Both the position numbers and the translations under genes were made by a program. Shown here piece by piece: positions 45,966 through 59,200 of a stretch of DNA of 64,000 nucleotides. The notes beneath the pieces were generated by a model, which was not told where the DNA came from, searched no databases, and saw only the letters and a list, made by a program, of their open reading frames with translations. Within the stretch, counting starts at the first letter, position 1; each line of letters begins with the position of its first letter. Source of the stretch: Phragmites australis (taxonomy: Eukaryota; Streptophyta; Magnoliopsida; Poales; Poaceae); the NCBI RefSeq assembly GCF_958298935.1, contig NC_084929.1, positions 7,750,001-7,814,000 on the forward strand, in the 5' to 3' direction.

Positions 45966-46704
45966 GTCATCATTCGTTGGCTTGTAGTGCTGCTCACTTC
46001 ATGTTCTCCGCACAAGAACCCTAATATAGTAATACCAACCTTGTGACCTTTTGGATCATTTTATCCAACTAGCAACCACACACCTGTTACACACAAGTGA
46101 AATCAATAATATTGTGATGGGGGCTAAAAATTTTCATAGAAAAATAATAATTTTAAAACAAAAACTGATGATGCATCCCTAAAGCTTCTCAACTTAAGAT
46201 AGTGAAAATATACTCAAATTTGCACAAGGAAATTAAAAGGCATAGAAAGGAAATGAAATGACACGAGGTCGAGCTGACCTCTGACGCGTAGCATGGTGAA
46301 GTGGGCGCGGAGTTTGATCCGACCATATGAGGCATGAGAGGTGATTGGTTTTTTCCTGGGGGAAGGGATCAACTAATTCGATTACGTTCCATAATTAGTG
46401 GGGTCCAAGTACGAATTTGAGCCATGCGATTAAAACTTGTGGATAGTAGATATCAAAAGCTCATGCATAACACTTGCATTCTATATCTAATTATATATAA
46501 GATATAGATTAATTCTAATTATTTGATATAGGTGGAAGGAAATAATAGTGTATTAATACTTTTTAATGCTGATAGCATCTATTAATTACAAGTTTCTAAA
46601 TTGATTGTAGGTTTTCAAACAATTGAGAGGGGAGAAGATGGATGATCAATTTGATCGTTGAATGTTTGATCTCGTAAGATGTATAGTAAAGATTGTTTAG
46701 ATGT
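45966..46704. other. Unassigned AT-rich stretch before T4
   Basis: I see no coding frame, repeat or element signature here beyond AT-rich sequence and a short GC-richer patch near 46260-46330. Confidence 0.4.
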
Positions 46705-47671
46705 TGTTGGAGCAAGAGATCGTCTTGCCCTAACAAGTACGGTGAGAGTTTCTTCTAAGGAGGAGACTCAAGCTTGGAGACGAAGTTTGAGAGGAAGGAA
46801 CACCACAAATGTATTGATAGTACAAAAATGGATCGGTCTGGGGGGGGGGCGGGAGTATCACAGCGTGATTTAGTGTTTGGGCACCTGTGTGACCTGTGTG
46901 TTGCCTTGAGCGTTCTCCTTGTGGCCTCTCCTCCCCAGATGACCACAACCCCCTATTTATAGGGTGGTGCGTAGCTTAGTGTACAAGTTATCACGATGTA
47001 CAAATATCTAGGACCTGACCGAATTATTGGGTCTTATCCTGGATAACTACTTTTTACCCTACATAGAGGATAAATATCTACCATAGTAACTATTGTGGTA
47101 CTTGCACCTTGAGGGGTGAGTCGGTCGCCAATTGCGGCCCGGCGCCGCGCTGTCAAGGGTGTTAGGATAACCTCCATTGTACTGGGGTATCAGGACGGCA
47201 TCCACTAGCCTAGGTATTTAACGCCGGTCACCTTCTTGCAGGCAAAGGATGATCGGCGTTCCCCTTCTGGCTGATCTTTCTTGAGGCTTGATGACTCACC
47301 CCGTAGCCTTTGGGAAGCCTGCCGAGCCCCAGAGATGGGGGCTCTAGGGGAGGCATGGCTCCAGGGATATGGAGGCTTTGGGAGGCATGGCTCCGAGAAA
47401 GGGAGGTTTCGGGGGGTATGACTCTAGGAGATGGAGGCTTTGGGAGGCATGGCTCCTGGAGAGGGAGGCTTTGGGAGGGCATGGCTCCGGGAGATGGATG
47501 CTTTAGGAGGCATGGCTATGGGAGATGGAGGCTTCAGGAGGCATGGCTATGGGAGATGGAGGCTTCAGGAGGCATAGCTCTGGGAGATGGAGGCTCCGGG
47601 AGGCATGGCTCCATGGGCATAGGCTAGCTGAGCCATAGGGCTGTCGGGGTTCCTTAACAACGACCCCAACA
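46705..47671 (-). repeat. T4 3' LTR (967 bp)
   Basis: The plus strand starts TGTTGGAGCAAGAG and ends cgaccccaaca, giving TGTTGG/CCAACA termini. The adjoining 'gtagcccctcacgag' is, on the minus strand, a purine-rich tract. A TATAAATA box on the minus strand is near 46955. A 'ggaggc.t.gggaggcatggct' minisatellite of about 30 bp (roughly eight units) fills 47340-47620. Confidence 0.75.
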
Positions 47672-48190
47672 GTAGCCCCTCACGAGGGTGGCCAGCGGAG
47701 TGGTAGGGCCCACGGTTCTTTCAGAGTAGGGCCTCCAGCAGTCCCTGGCTTTGCTGTTGATGGATCATGTTCCATAGTATCGCTTGGCTTGTCTTTGAGA
47801 ATTCGATCCACTTAATCTGAACTGTCTGTTTGATGACGTTGGTGATAAGGGGCATTGAATGTGCCTTGTGAAGAAAGGCACGATTACGTCCTGTCAGGCA
47901 GATGTGGGACGCGTGGCATCTTGTGGTTAGGGGGTCACGGGGGGCGGTTCCTCTCCCCAATGATCGTGGCCTGGCAGGCGAACGGACAGGGCATGCGCCC
48001 GCTTTTCTAAGGGAGGTAATCTCTCCCTTATCTTTATAAGGAGAGGGATTACCCTGAGCGGCCTTTTTGCTTGCGCCTTGTTCTCGCCTACCCTTTACCT
48101 CCAGTTGTTCTTGCTTTGCGCATGCGTCCATCAGTTGCTGTTCTTCTTTCTTCCTTGTCGTCCAGCACCTTCGCCATCAGCCTGCGATCC

Positions 48191-51005
48191 ATATGGCTAC
48201 CTTGAGTGCCCCGGGCAGAGCTAGAACTCAGGTGGCGAGTGAAGCTACCGGTGCAGCCGTGGTGGGGGGCCCTCAGGTGGCGCCAGTTCCTCCATTGTTG
48301 ATGGTGCCACTGCCAGGGGTGGAGCTTCGTCGCACTAGTAGAAGTCATCCCAAGCAGACCACCGCACTGGGCGTGTCTGCCATCGATGGCAAGGAGCTTG
48401 ACCGGATGGTTAGGGAAGGGAAGATTCCCTCTAGGGTAGTCGCTCGGTCCCCGCTGGATGAGGAGGTCTCAGAGCCTCTAGAACATGAGGTCGTCGGTGC
48501 TGCTGCTCGAGGAGGTGCTCCGCCATACTACGTGGAACTTCCATAGCTCCATGCCAACGCCATCGCCCACCTAGCCACCTTCGAGTGGGCCATGCGTGCG
48601 GAGGGGTGTGAAAGGAGGGCGGATTTCTTTGTATCCCTCAACTTCACCAGCTGCCAGCCGAAGATGATCAAGGGCGATGGGACGAAGAGGCCCCTCAGCT
48701 TCGGTAGTGTTAGCTTCCAGATACGGCCGTAGTACAGCGATGCCTTCCCGGCGAAGGCTATTAATGGTCGGTGGTATACGGGCTGGTTGCAGCGATGGTT
48801 TTACTATGACGTAGGCTTCGCGTCCCCCCTTCGCTCCACAAACCGGGATATCGCGTATGTCCCGGAGCCGGAGACGGGGATCACGAACGACCAGTTCACT
48901 TTGTGACGGGCCCTTCTTCGGAAGGTGGCTGAGAAGATGAGCATGCGTGACCTCATGGAGGAGTTCACCAGGTTGTGCATTTAGCCCCTTCAGATGGGCT
49001 GGGACTGCGCCTTCAAGCAAGGTGCGGAAGAGTGGCTGAAGGTGTACTCCACCCCCCCGGTCAACTCTAATGAGTTCTCTTTGTTTGTTTGGTTTTTAAC
49101 CCGCAGATGTGAGACTCCTTTTTCTTTTAGAGAGCTGCCTTCCGCTGGAGCGTGCAGTGGAGATCACGGAGGTGATCCTGGGCCCACCTACTCACGCAGA
49201 GTGGGAGCGGCGGGTTGCTCTGACACAGAGCTAGGAGCGGTACAACCACGTCTACTTTTATCTTGGAGTGGAGGCTCTAGCGTGGTGAGATCCACCGGAG
49301 CCTAAGGCTGCAGGGAAAAGAGTGCGTGCTACTCCCGCGATCCGCACAAGGCCACTCTGGGCCCGGCGGCCTTCTGTCTTCGAAGGTTCACATACCGGCT
49401 CGACGGATGAGTCATGCGAGGTGTTGCTGGTCCACAGGAAGCGTCTGACACGGGTCAGGAGCGCGGGTGACCCGTCCGAAGGTGAGGGCCAGCTCGGTGG
49501 TCATGATCGAGGGAAGGACCTAGCCTCTCCGGATATTGCCGGCCATGGCCAGAGCCGGAGAGGAGGCGTGGCCTCTGTGGAATATGATTTTAGGTTTGCT
49601 GGTTCGGACATCGAGGATGTTACGGACCCTTCTATGAGAGGTTTTGAGGGACTTGGTGAGGCGTTGTTGCTTCGTTAGCTATATCCTATTTTGGTCATGC
49701 ACCGAGATCATGATTTGTGTTTCTTGGTATTTTGCAGCAACCATCAAGGTGGATGTGTCTTCGACTCCTCGCCCAGAGGCTTCGGAGCCCCGACAGGGGT
49801 CGGGGACTCCTCCGAAGGACGTGGCCTCGTTTTCATGGAGCCCCGAGCTGGCTGGTGACTTGGCCCTGGCGGCCAGTGCTTGGGGCACTGTGCCCTCCAC
49901 CAGGGCTCCCTTCGCGGTGGCCGAGGGGGGCCCTGGTCTCGGGGTCTTGATTTTGGATGACTTCGCACTGCACCTGGAGGCGTCAAGGGCCTTCGTTCCG
50001 GCCTCCTCCCTTCTCCGGAGTGGAAGTAGAGACTCGTCTAGTAGCGGTAGCCCTGCAGGTTAGTAGTTTTAGTCACGATTTACTGGGTCTGATGTCGGCT
50101 TCTGAGTAGCTCATCTAGTCCTTTTTCTTCTTCTATTGTGCCTCGTAGCAAGTAATTCTGATGAGGGCACTGGGAGATAGGGGTGCCAGGCCTTGACTGC
50201 GGCTCGTGATGAGGTTGAAGGCCTTCGTCAGGCCTTGGAGGAGGCCCGGAAGCAGGTGGAGTCTTCGAAGGGTCACCTTGGCCACGGCCTTGTGAAGGCA
50301 TTTCACTTCGCGTCGTTGCTCTACAGGAGTAGTCTCCACATGTGGATGCCCCGGAGGTGTAGCTCTATTGTAGGATGTCTGTTTTTTGCTTTCTTTTCTT
50401 TCCGAAGAGGGTCAGAGTCTTAGTACGTTGACTACCCCTTTTGCTTCATGTACTTGGGCTTTTCCTTATCTAATAGAGCCATGTTTGTCTTCTTGAGGTT
50501 CGCCTGTGTTGTTCTGGAATGTTCGTTCCTTTGAGGCTAACTGGAGTCTGATCTGTGTATATTGGTGCGGCGGCCTGTAGCCAGAGGGGGCCTTGCTCGT
50601 ATCTGGGACGGTGCTTCCGGGGAGGGATCGAATGTCCGGAGCGTCTGGGGCTATCCCGTGCATCCAACGGCGAGTTGTTTCGTTATGCCCTGCGATTCCG
50701 AGGGGTGTGTGGATCCGAAGGCGGCCGCTAATGTCTTGCTCAAGATCGAGCCAGAGGGCTCCCTTGCGTCTACTCTGAATGTCTATTTTGTTGCAAAGGA
50801 CGACTGGTGTGCAGCCTGAACAGCCCAGGAGGTTGCCGGCTCACGCTTCTTTTGACACCTTGTCCTCTCCTGGGATTCTGACGGAAGGGTGCCTTTGGAA
50901 ATCCTTGAGCCTATTCTGGCTGAGGTGAAGGTGGAGGAGGTACAGGCTACAGAGTCCCCGCCGAAGGAGCAGGGGGAAGAGCTGGATTTCTCGGCCTTCG
51001 ACTAA
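48191..51005 (+). pseudogene. T4 antisense extra ORF, spliced-looking, decayed
   Basis: ATG 48191 opens MATLSAPGRARTQVASEATG. The frame continues through SAIDGKELDRMVREGKIP and, past a stop at 48544, as NAIAHLATFEWAMRAEG, ADFFVSLNFTSCQPKM, GRWYTGWLQRWFYYDVGFAS and KVAEKMSMRDLMEEFTRL. This is the conserved first half of the grass Gypsy extra-ORF family. Acceptor-like pyrimidine tracts ending in AG occur near 49105, 49738 and 50150, each followed by renewed coding. A coiled-coil-like block (ARDEVEGLRQALEEARKQVE) is near 50198-50260. The last block, ESPPKEQGEELDFSAFD, ends at TAA 51003-51005. At least three in-frame stops make it a pseudogene. Its function is unknown. Confidence 0.6.
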
Positions 51006-51489
51006 TATCCGTTCCCAGCGGATCCTTCGTCTTCCCGAGGCTGAGGGGGCTTCGTTTTAGGTAGTAGCTCCCTTCGTGGAGGAGATTCGCGTCGACCCCC
51101 TGTGCGCAGTTACCGAGGTCAATTCTCCAGGTCCCGTGGTATTACTAGGAGGCGTGGCGGTGAAGTGCCCTCATCCTCCCATAGTACTTCAAGGAGGCGT
51201 AACAGGCTAGCAAACTTGCTAGGCATAGATTCGATGTACAATGGTTAGCTGAATGCAAACTCTTTGTATGTCATGTATGAATAAACTTGCGTTTGTGTTA
51301 GCTTTGTTTTTTGGCGTTTATAATTTATCATATCGACGCTTCGTTATTATATCGACGCTTCACCTATACCCTCTATCCTAGCCTTTCGCATTCTGTGGCT
51401 ATTAGCAACCATGGGGTGCGAGATCCGAGGGATACTACATTGCATTAGGCGTGAGTAAGGAAGAACATATCGTTTAATAACGTTTCGAT

Positions 51490-52010
51490 GTATGATGCCT
51501 TGTAGTATGGAGGCTAGGCCTTCAAGATACCAAAGGGGTCAGATGATTTTGGCACGGAGACTTTTAGTCTTCAAGGTGCCAGATGATCATTACTTTGTAT
51601 GAATCCTTTTTGGCATGGAGGCTAGGCCTTCAAGATGCCGGGGAGGTTATCCATCCGCCACGTAGGTCAGCTAGACCTTAAAGATGACGGAGGGTCTTAT
51701 GCCTATCCGGCACCAGGCAATGTCTTCAAGATGCTGGAGCGGTCTTTGCCTCTCCGCCACATAGATTAGCTAGACCTTAAAGATGGCGGAGGGATATATG
51801 CCTATCTAGCACCGAGGATAAACCTTCAAGATACTGGAGCGGTCTTTGCCTCTCCGTCATGTAGGTTAGCGAGGCCTTAAAGATGGTAGAGGGATATACT
51901 TCTCTGGCACGGAGACACTACCCTCAAGATGCTGGAGGTTTTTACCTCTCTGGCATGGAGGCAATGCCTTCAAGATGTCGTAGGGTCTTCATAGGTTTTG
52001 TATGTGGTTG
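51490..52010. repeat. T4 minisatellite
   Basis: Words like 'ggcatggaggctaggccttc' and 'aagatgccgg' recur in units of about 50-60 bp. A higher-order period of 100 bp is visible from the 'c(c/t)atccgccacgtagg', 'tctccgccacatag' and 'tctccgtcatgtagg' copies at 51651, 51751 and 51851. Confidence 0.75.
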
Positions 52011-52109
52011 TTTTGTGGGGTAAGGGCTATTTTTGGGTAACACCTCTACGTTTGGTGGCCATTTGTGGGTTTGTAAACCTATGATTTTTTATTGTACTGG
52101 ATCTTCGGA

Positions 52110-52330
52110 GAGGACTGAGGTTGGGGTTGTCTACACATAGTATTTGCGGAGGGTCTCCGCGTTCCAACTGTGTTCGAGGGGGTCCCTTCTGTATCGGCTA
52201 GGCGGTAGGAGTCGGGCCTGTTAGACATGAGGACCAGGTATGGACCCTCCCATTTGTTGCGCAGTTTTCTCGGGAGATGGAGGCGGTAGGAGGCTTTGGG
52301 AGGCAAGGGTGAAAACGAGACGTTACTAAC
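52110..52330 (-). pseudogene. T4 integrase C-terminus
   Basis: The minus-strand frame has PRKLRNKWEGPYLVLMSNRP and then DSYRLADTEGTPSNT. This is the typical C-terminal (GPY/F-containing) module of a Gypsy integrase (WEGPY) followed by SYRLAD. Upstream pol is absent, and the frame loses similarity near 52110. It fixes the T4 orientation as minus. Confidence 0.75.
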
Positions 52331-52390
52331 TTCGGCCTGTTCGAAGATTTGCCAAGTAAATAGAGAAATATTGGTAACTGTGTCTAACAC

Positions 52391-53230
52391 TATTTAATAT
52401 TATTTGTGTCCGATTTTAGATCTGAGAGAAAAAAATATGATATAGGATAATTGGTATCCATCCGAAATATTCAAATTAGAGGTGTTATGAGAAAATCTAT
52501 TATGATTTTATTAAAAATATAATAATATATAGGTAGACATCATATATTCGTAGATAGATAATACTGAATGTTCTTATTTTTACATCTTAACGATCACTCT
52601 CTGTATGCTCATTTTGATTACGCTCCTATACTATCTAATGTTTTGTGTGAGAATACAAATGATATGAAAAAATTCATCTATCCGAGTAACTAAAAGCATG
52701 CGGCACAATTTGCTCCGACTCTGACTCTAAACACAAGGATACATGATAAAAAAAAATAATTATCCGACACTATCCGTATCCGATTGTGACTAGAAAATAT
52801 GAAATTATATCCGATCCAATTTCACCCCTACTTACAGTGCACACAGAGTGCAAAAAGTCCTAGGGGATTTTCCAAGATTCTTTGTTTAAAAAAAATAAAA
52901 GAATCAAACCATTCACTGAGGACAAATACTAAGGGTTTGTCTGAAACGCAGAATTTTGTAGGATATTAATTTAACTTCACAATAATCGGTTTAATTCCCA
53001 CATAATTGTGGAAAAAATCACAATAATTGAACTCCCATTAAATTTTTGGGGAAAAATCGCTTTGCAATCAGGCAAGCAGCATAAAAAAGAGAGAATATAG
53101 TAAGGTCCAGCTCACCGCCCGCTAAGTGCAGTGATACAAATACCGTTCCTCTGCTTACTACTTGATTAGCTCCTTCTAGACTCCTAGTCCTAGTAACCTG
53201 ACAGAGGAGAAGTCGAAGAAGCAGTGCACA
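52391..53230. other. Upstream region of the ABCC gene
   Basis: This is AT-rich sequence with no gene. The last 150 bp before the ATG probably hold the promoter and leader of the transporter gene (for example 'gcataaaaaagagag' at about 53088-53102), but no element is strong enough to call. Confidence 0.4.
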
Positions 53231-56200
53231 ATGGTTGCTCATTCATGGAGCCTGCAAGGTAATCAATCCCTTCCTTCCTTCCATCTCGATCGATTCTCCA
53301 TTTTTCTATAGCACATGCAAACGAACAATGATGTTACGATCTCATTGCTGAAAGCTTTGCACTCCCCAATTTACTGCTTGTTAATTTCTGGGCCATAGTT
53401 GTTCTGGAATTTCTGCTTGTTAATTTCTCCGTAAATTATTATTTTTACATTATTCTTGGATTTTCTGTACAATTTGTTACCGAAAATTGTCCAATTCTTT
53501 TGTGGTTGCAGTATCAGGTCGGTTGCTTCCACCATCGCGCCGAGGCAATCCCGATTTCCACCTCAAATCTCTGTGCTTCCAGACGAGCCTGATCGATGTC
53601 ATCAACCTTCTTCTCCTCGCCGTCTACATCCTGAGCTTGGTGGTCGCTGCTTGCACGAGGCGATTCAGAGTCGGCACGAGGGGCCTGCCATTGCTGTGCG
53701 CTCTCGCTTGTCCTTGCTGCGCCCTTCTTGGCATTGCGTGCCTCTGCTCCGGCGCATGGGGCTCCTCGTCGTCGTCTACCAGAGCGGAGCTCCTCGTCAG
53801 AGGGTTGGTCTGGGTGGTCGTCTCAGTTTCTTTGGTCGTTCGGCCAACCAGGTTCTCTCGAGCGCTGGCCTTAATGTGGTGGGCGGCGCTCGCGGCTCTG
53901 ACCACCGCGTACAGCTTGGAGAAGATCGTGAGGGGGAGCCCGATGGAGGTTCTTTATGTCGCGTCATGGGCTGTGAGCTTGATGCTTGTCTTGTGCGCGG
54001 TCAGCGTGTGTAGAGGTGTCACTGGCGGCGGAGATGGCGGCGAGGAGACCCGGCCGTTGCTGACGGCGGGAGGCGGGGAGCATATGACGCCGGCGTTCGT
54101 GAAGGCTGGGTTCATGAGCCGCCTGACGTTCACGTGGATGGACTCGTTGCTGCGCCTGGGGTACTCCAAACCGTTGGATTTCAGTGACATCCCGCCGCTG
54201 GACACCGACGACGCAGCGGAGGAGGCGTGCCGGACATTCCTGGAGGAATGGCATCGGCGGAGGTTGACGGATGCCGCGAGGACGAACAACCTGGTGTTCT
54301 TGGTGCTCGCCGAGTGCTACAAGAAGGATCTCCTCCGGACGGCGCTGTACACGCTGCTCCGGACGCTGTCCTTCGCCGCATCGCCGGTGATCCTGTACTG
54401 CTTCGTGTCCTACTCATACAAGAAGGAACGGGGGCTTGCCGCCGGGATCTCGCTCATCATGAGCCTGGTGGTGATGAAGGTCGTGGAGTCGCTGTCGCAG
54501 AGGCACTGGTTCTTCGGGTCCAGGCGGCTCGGCATGCGCATGCGCTCGGCACTCATGGCGGCCGTCTTTGAGAAGCAGCTGAAGCTGTCCAGCGAGGGAC
54601 GGAGGCAGCATTCGGCCGGCGAGATCGCGAACTACATCGCCCTCGACGCGTACCGGCTCGGCGAGTTCCCGTTCTGGTTGCACCTGGCGTGGAGCATGCC
54701 GGTGCAGCTCGTCCTCGCCATCGCGCTGCTCTTCTGGACCGTCGGCGCGGGCGCACTCCCTGGCCTGGTCCCCGTGGCTGTCTGCGGCTTGATCAACGTT
54801 CCCTTCGCCAGGATGCTGCAGCGCTACCAGTCGATGTTCATGCAGGCGCAGGACCAGCGGCAGCGCGCCATGGCGGAGGTGCTCAACGCCATGAAGGTAG
54901 TCAAGCTGCAGTCGTGGGAGGACAGGTTCAGGGAGACGGTGCAGAGACTACGCGACGTCGAGGTGAGGTGGCTCGCCGAGACGCAGGTCAAGAAGGCCTA
55001 CGGCAGCGCGCTGTACTGGATGTCTCCGACAGTCATCTCCGGTGTGATCTTCGCGGGGACTGCCGCGTTCCGGAGCGCGCCCCTGGACGCAGGCGTGGTG
55101 TTCACCGTCCTTGCTACACTGCGAGTCATCTCGGAGCCGATGAGGATGCTGCCGGAGGTGCTGTCCGTCCTAATCCAAGTCAAGGTCTCGCTGGACCGCG
55201 TCGGCGAGTTTCTAATGGAGGATGAGTTCCAAGACGACGCCGTGGACAGGGCTGGCATGCCAGCGTCCAACATGAGCCTAACCGTGCAAAATGGTGTCTT
55301 CAGCTGGCAGCTTAACAAGGCCGTTGCAACTCTGAAAGACATCAGCGTCACCGCAATGCGGGGCGAGAAGATCGCCATCTGCGGGCCTGTGGGCGCAGGG
55401 AAATCGTCGTTGCTGTGCGCAATGCTTGGCGAGATACCGAGAATCTCTGGATCAGTATGTGGCACCAATTGAACATTTGATCAAAACGCTATCAAGCATG
55501 TGACATGATGAACTGATACCCTTCTCTATTTCTGTTCTTCAGGTAGCTGTGTCTGGCTCAGTTGCCTATGTTTCGCAGACGTCGTGGATCCAGAGTGGCA
55601 CGGTGCGCCACAACGTACTCTTCGGGAAGCCGATGAACAATGAGGAGTATGATAAGGCCATGAGGTGTTGCGCATTGGACAAGGACATCGAGAACTTTCC
55701 GCACGGAGACCTGACAGAGATCGGCCAGCGAGGCCTGAACATGAGTGGAGGGCAGAAGCAAAGGATTCAGCTCGCGAGAGCGGTCTACAATGACGCGGAC
55801 ATTTACCTTCTCGATGACCCTTTCAGCGCCGTCGATGCACATACAGCTGCTACCCTTTTCAACGTAAGATTGCCTCTGAAATCTGAAGGAACAAGTCCAA
55901 TTCACCCTCTGAACTTGTCGCTCAGCATTGAGAGTTGAAGGGTGTAAGATACTTAGTAGTGCAGTTCAGGGGTGAAAATCAGACTGGGCAACAAGTTCAG
56001 GAGGTGGATTGGACTTGTTCCGAATCTGAATGACCACTGTCACAGCTTATGAGAATTTCATGCATATAGCTGTAATCTCCTGTGTGTAGGATTGTGTCAT
56101 GGCAGCCCTTGAGAACAAGACGGTTATTCTTGTGACACACCAAGTAGAGTTCCTTTCCAAGGTTGACAAGATTCTGGTGAGTATGGTATCTGTGCATTAT

Positions 56201-59200
56201 TCTTTGCAAGCAATTACACATATCACTAGGTAAGCAAAATGTTCTCTCCAGGTCATGGAAAATGGCCAGGTAGCTCAGGAAGGAACCTATCAGGAGCTTC
56301 TGCGGTCTGGCACAGCATTTGAACAGCTTGTCAATGCTCATAGGGACTCAAAAACAACACTGGACTCCCAGGATCACAGCAAAGGAGCGAAAGAACAAGG
56401 CGCTTTTCATTACCAAATACCAATGGTACAGCAGAATAGCGAAGCGGAGATCGCTGTCAGTAACATGCCCTCGGTCCAGCTGACGGAAGAGGAGAAGAGA
56501 GAGCTAGGAGAAGTTGGAATGAAACCGTACAAGGATTATGTTTCAGTATCCAAGGGCTGGCTTCTTCTAGTCCTGATAATACTTGCGCAGTGCATGTTCG
56601 TATTCCTGCAATCTCTGGCAACTTACTGGCTTGCAATTGCAGTTCAAAGTCACCAGTTTAGTGTTGCAGTTGTGGTCGGAGTTTATGCAGTGATGGCAAC
56701 TGTAAGCTGCCTGTTTGCCTATGTTAGGAGCCTTCTTGCTGCTTACTTTGGCCTGAAAGCATCAAGGGAGTTCTTTTCCGGGTTCATGGATTCAGTGTTC
56801 AAGGCCCCCATGCTGTTCTTCGATTCCACTCCGACTGGAAGAATCATGACCCGAGTAAAATATTCCAAATATTTCAATTATTCGGTGACATTTCTCCAGT
56901 TGTAATTGCAGTCTGAGTTTTTGCCTTCTGAATTCTGCAGGCTTCATCAGATTTGAGCATATTAGACTTCGACGTCCCGTATACGATGACATTTGTGATC
57001 TCAGGCACAATTGAAGTGACAGCAACCATAGTTATCATGATCATGGTTACATGGCAAGTAGTGCTGGTGGCTGTTCCTGTTGTGATGGTGCTGCTGTACA
57101 TTCAGGTGAACATCATTTCTTAACTCTGAATACATATCCATGGCATGGTGAAGCACAAGGAATGAGAATAGTGGTTATATTGCAGCGATACTACATTACG
57201 TCAGCGAGGGAGCTGGTAAGGATCAACGGAACTACAAAGGCGCCCGTCATGAACTACGCTGCAGAGTCGATGCTGGGAGTGATCACCATAAGGGCCTTCG
57301 CGGCGACAAAGAGGTTTATTCGGACAAATCTTCAGCTCATCGACACAGATGCGACACTGTTCTTCTACACCAATGCAGCACTGGAGTGGGTACTCCTGCG
57401 TGTCGAGGCGCTGCAAATCTTGGTCATCATCACATCATCCATCCTTCTTGTTTCGCTACCGGAGGGCGCTGTTGCTCCAGGTACAGAATTCAGAATTAAG
57501 AACAAAAACCTCTCATCCATCGTTTTGCAAAGTGAACATTGCTTTTTCCACCTTGCGCATTCCATATCTTGCCCCTTGGCACCTCCTCGGTGGGGCAACA
57601 TGAGGGGCAAAACCCGCTCGCCGCAAAGGCTCTCTACCACCCGTTCCTCGCCAGCCGCCACCATCGGCAACGACGGCGGCCTCCCCCTCCCCTTCCTTCC
57701 TCTTTCTCTACTCTCCCTTCCCTTTCCTTTGGTTCCAGACGGCTGCGTTGCTTTCTCTGGCGTGATGGCTGTTTTTCTGTCGGTGACGGTCGTGACGCAC
57801 TCAGGCAGCCCAGATCTGGTCGCCTGCAGTCCAGGTCCATGCAAATCAAGGTGGCCTCCGGCTGGGCGGGCCTAGGGTGGGGCAGATCATCGTTTCCGCA
57901 CTCCTCTTCCCCATCGTCGCCCTGGCCAGTGACACGTACCACCTCAATGGCGCCTCTACCTCATCGCCAGGTGGTTTTGCCATCCTGGGCGTCCCCATGA
58001 CCCCCTGGCCGGCCTCGTGGCTGCGTTGGGTCGCGGGTCCGGCAGGCGCATTCCCTGCTTCGGCGTTGCCTCTTCCTATTCCTCTGCGCGGTTGGCCTGG
58101 TCCGGTCTGACGACTAGATCTGCGTCGCCGGTCGGCTCTCCACGTGATCCCACGCGCGGCGACCTCCAGGGGCGCCACGTTCGGGCTGGTGTATGGGAAT
58201 GACCACGGAAGCCGGGTGCCAGGTGCCGCGTTCTGCATCTTACTCTTTCTGAATTTCCTCTTGCCCTTGAGCCATAGAACCAGAGGAAGCTGCCTTTCTC
58301 TTGCCTCTCCCTGCTGCTGCTCCCCTTCTCCTCTAGATGGCAAAGCATCACCACGAGGCACATTGACTGTTTGATTCGCCTCATCAATGTGAATGCCACC
58401 GACACGTAAAGCCTTCACCTTACGAACCACCTTGTGGGTACGATCACGTCCACTGCCACTATCACTGCCTTCGTCCTCTGAAGCAAGCTGCTATGATGGA
58501 GAGTCGGTTTGGGCTAGTGGATCAAACTTAGCATTTGTCCTCCTTTGATAAGCTTGACCAACATCGTTTCCATGAACCATCTTGAATTGCTCTGAGATAG
58601 ACATGGATGACATGCTAGAGATATGAAAAAGACTGCTCAAGAAATGAAATTGAGGAACAAAATTCGATGAACAAGATCTGGACAACCCGGAGTATCCGGG
58701 TTGCCCAATCTCAGGGCAAAAACTTGGGGTTTGAGGGATTTAACAAATGCATTGGCAAATCCTTGGAATACATGATTCTAGGAAGGAAAATGAGCATCTT
58801 CACCAAAGGAACTCGATTCTAGAGATAGGTATAGAGAGATCAGAAGGAAATGATTTTTATGTTTACCTTGAAATCAAGCAAAGCATTAGGAGTCAATTCT
58901 AAGGGAGGATTGGACAATCCGACCAAGAGATGAGTTAACTTGGTGAATAACTTGGAAATCTCATGGTGAAAACCTTAGATCGCCGGAGGGGAGGTCACCA
59001 CAGTGGGAGGATGAGAGAGGAGGTGAAAGAGATAAAATGAAGGGGCAACTCCTTGGGTTGAGTATAAGACTAGATAACCCAGAGTATCCGGATGAACCCG
59101 AAGTCTCCGTGTTGGAATTTAAAACTTAACCGAAAGGAGCCACCAGGAGGGTAACTCGGAACCTCCGGGTTGAGTGAAAAAATCTGGAGTATCTAGGTGA

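Larger units (their letters stand above)
46705..52390 (-). mobile_element. T4: minus-strand Tat-type Gypsy remnant
   Basis: From left to right: 3' LTR 46705-47671, antisense ORF 48191-51005, minisatellite 51490-52010 and integrase C-terminus 52110-52330 on the minus strand. The remaining pol, gag and the 5' LTR are missing. The order 3' LTR, antisense ORF, pol is the mirror of the Tat-type plan and agrees with T2. The LTR is related to T3. Confidence 0.8.

Noticed and set aside
47310..47627. Gly-rich 105-codon frame in the T4 LTR
   Set aside because: Translation of a ~30-bp minisatellite inside an LTR.
53456..54013. Overlapping plus-strand frames and minus-strand frames within ABCC exon 2 (for example 54998-55468 minus)
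   Set aside because: Shadows of a GC-rich exon. The transporter frame has all domain motifs and consistent splice phases.
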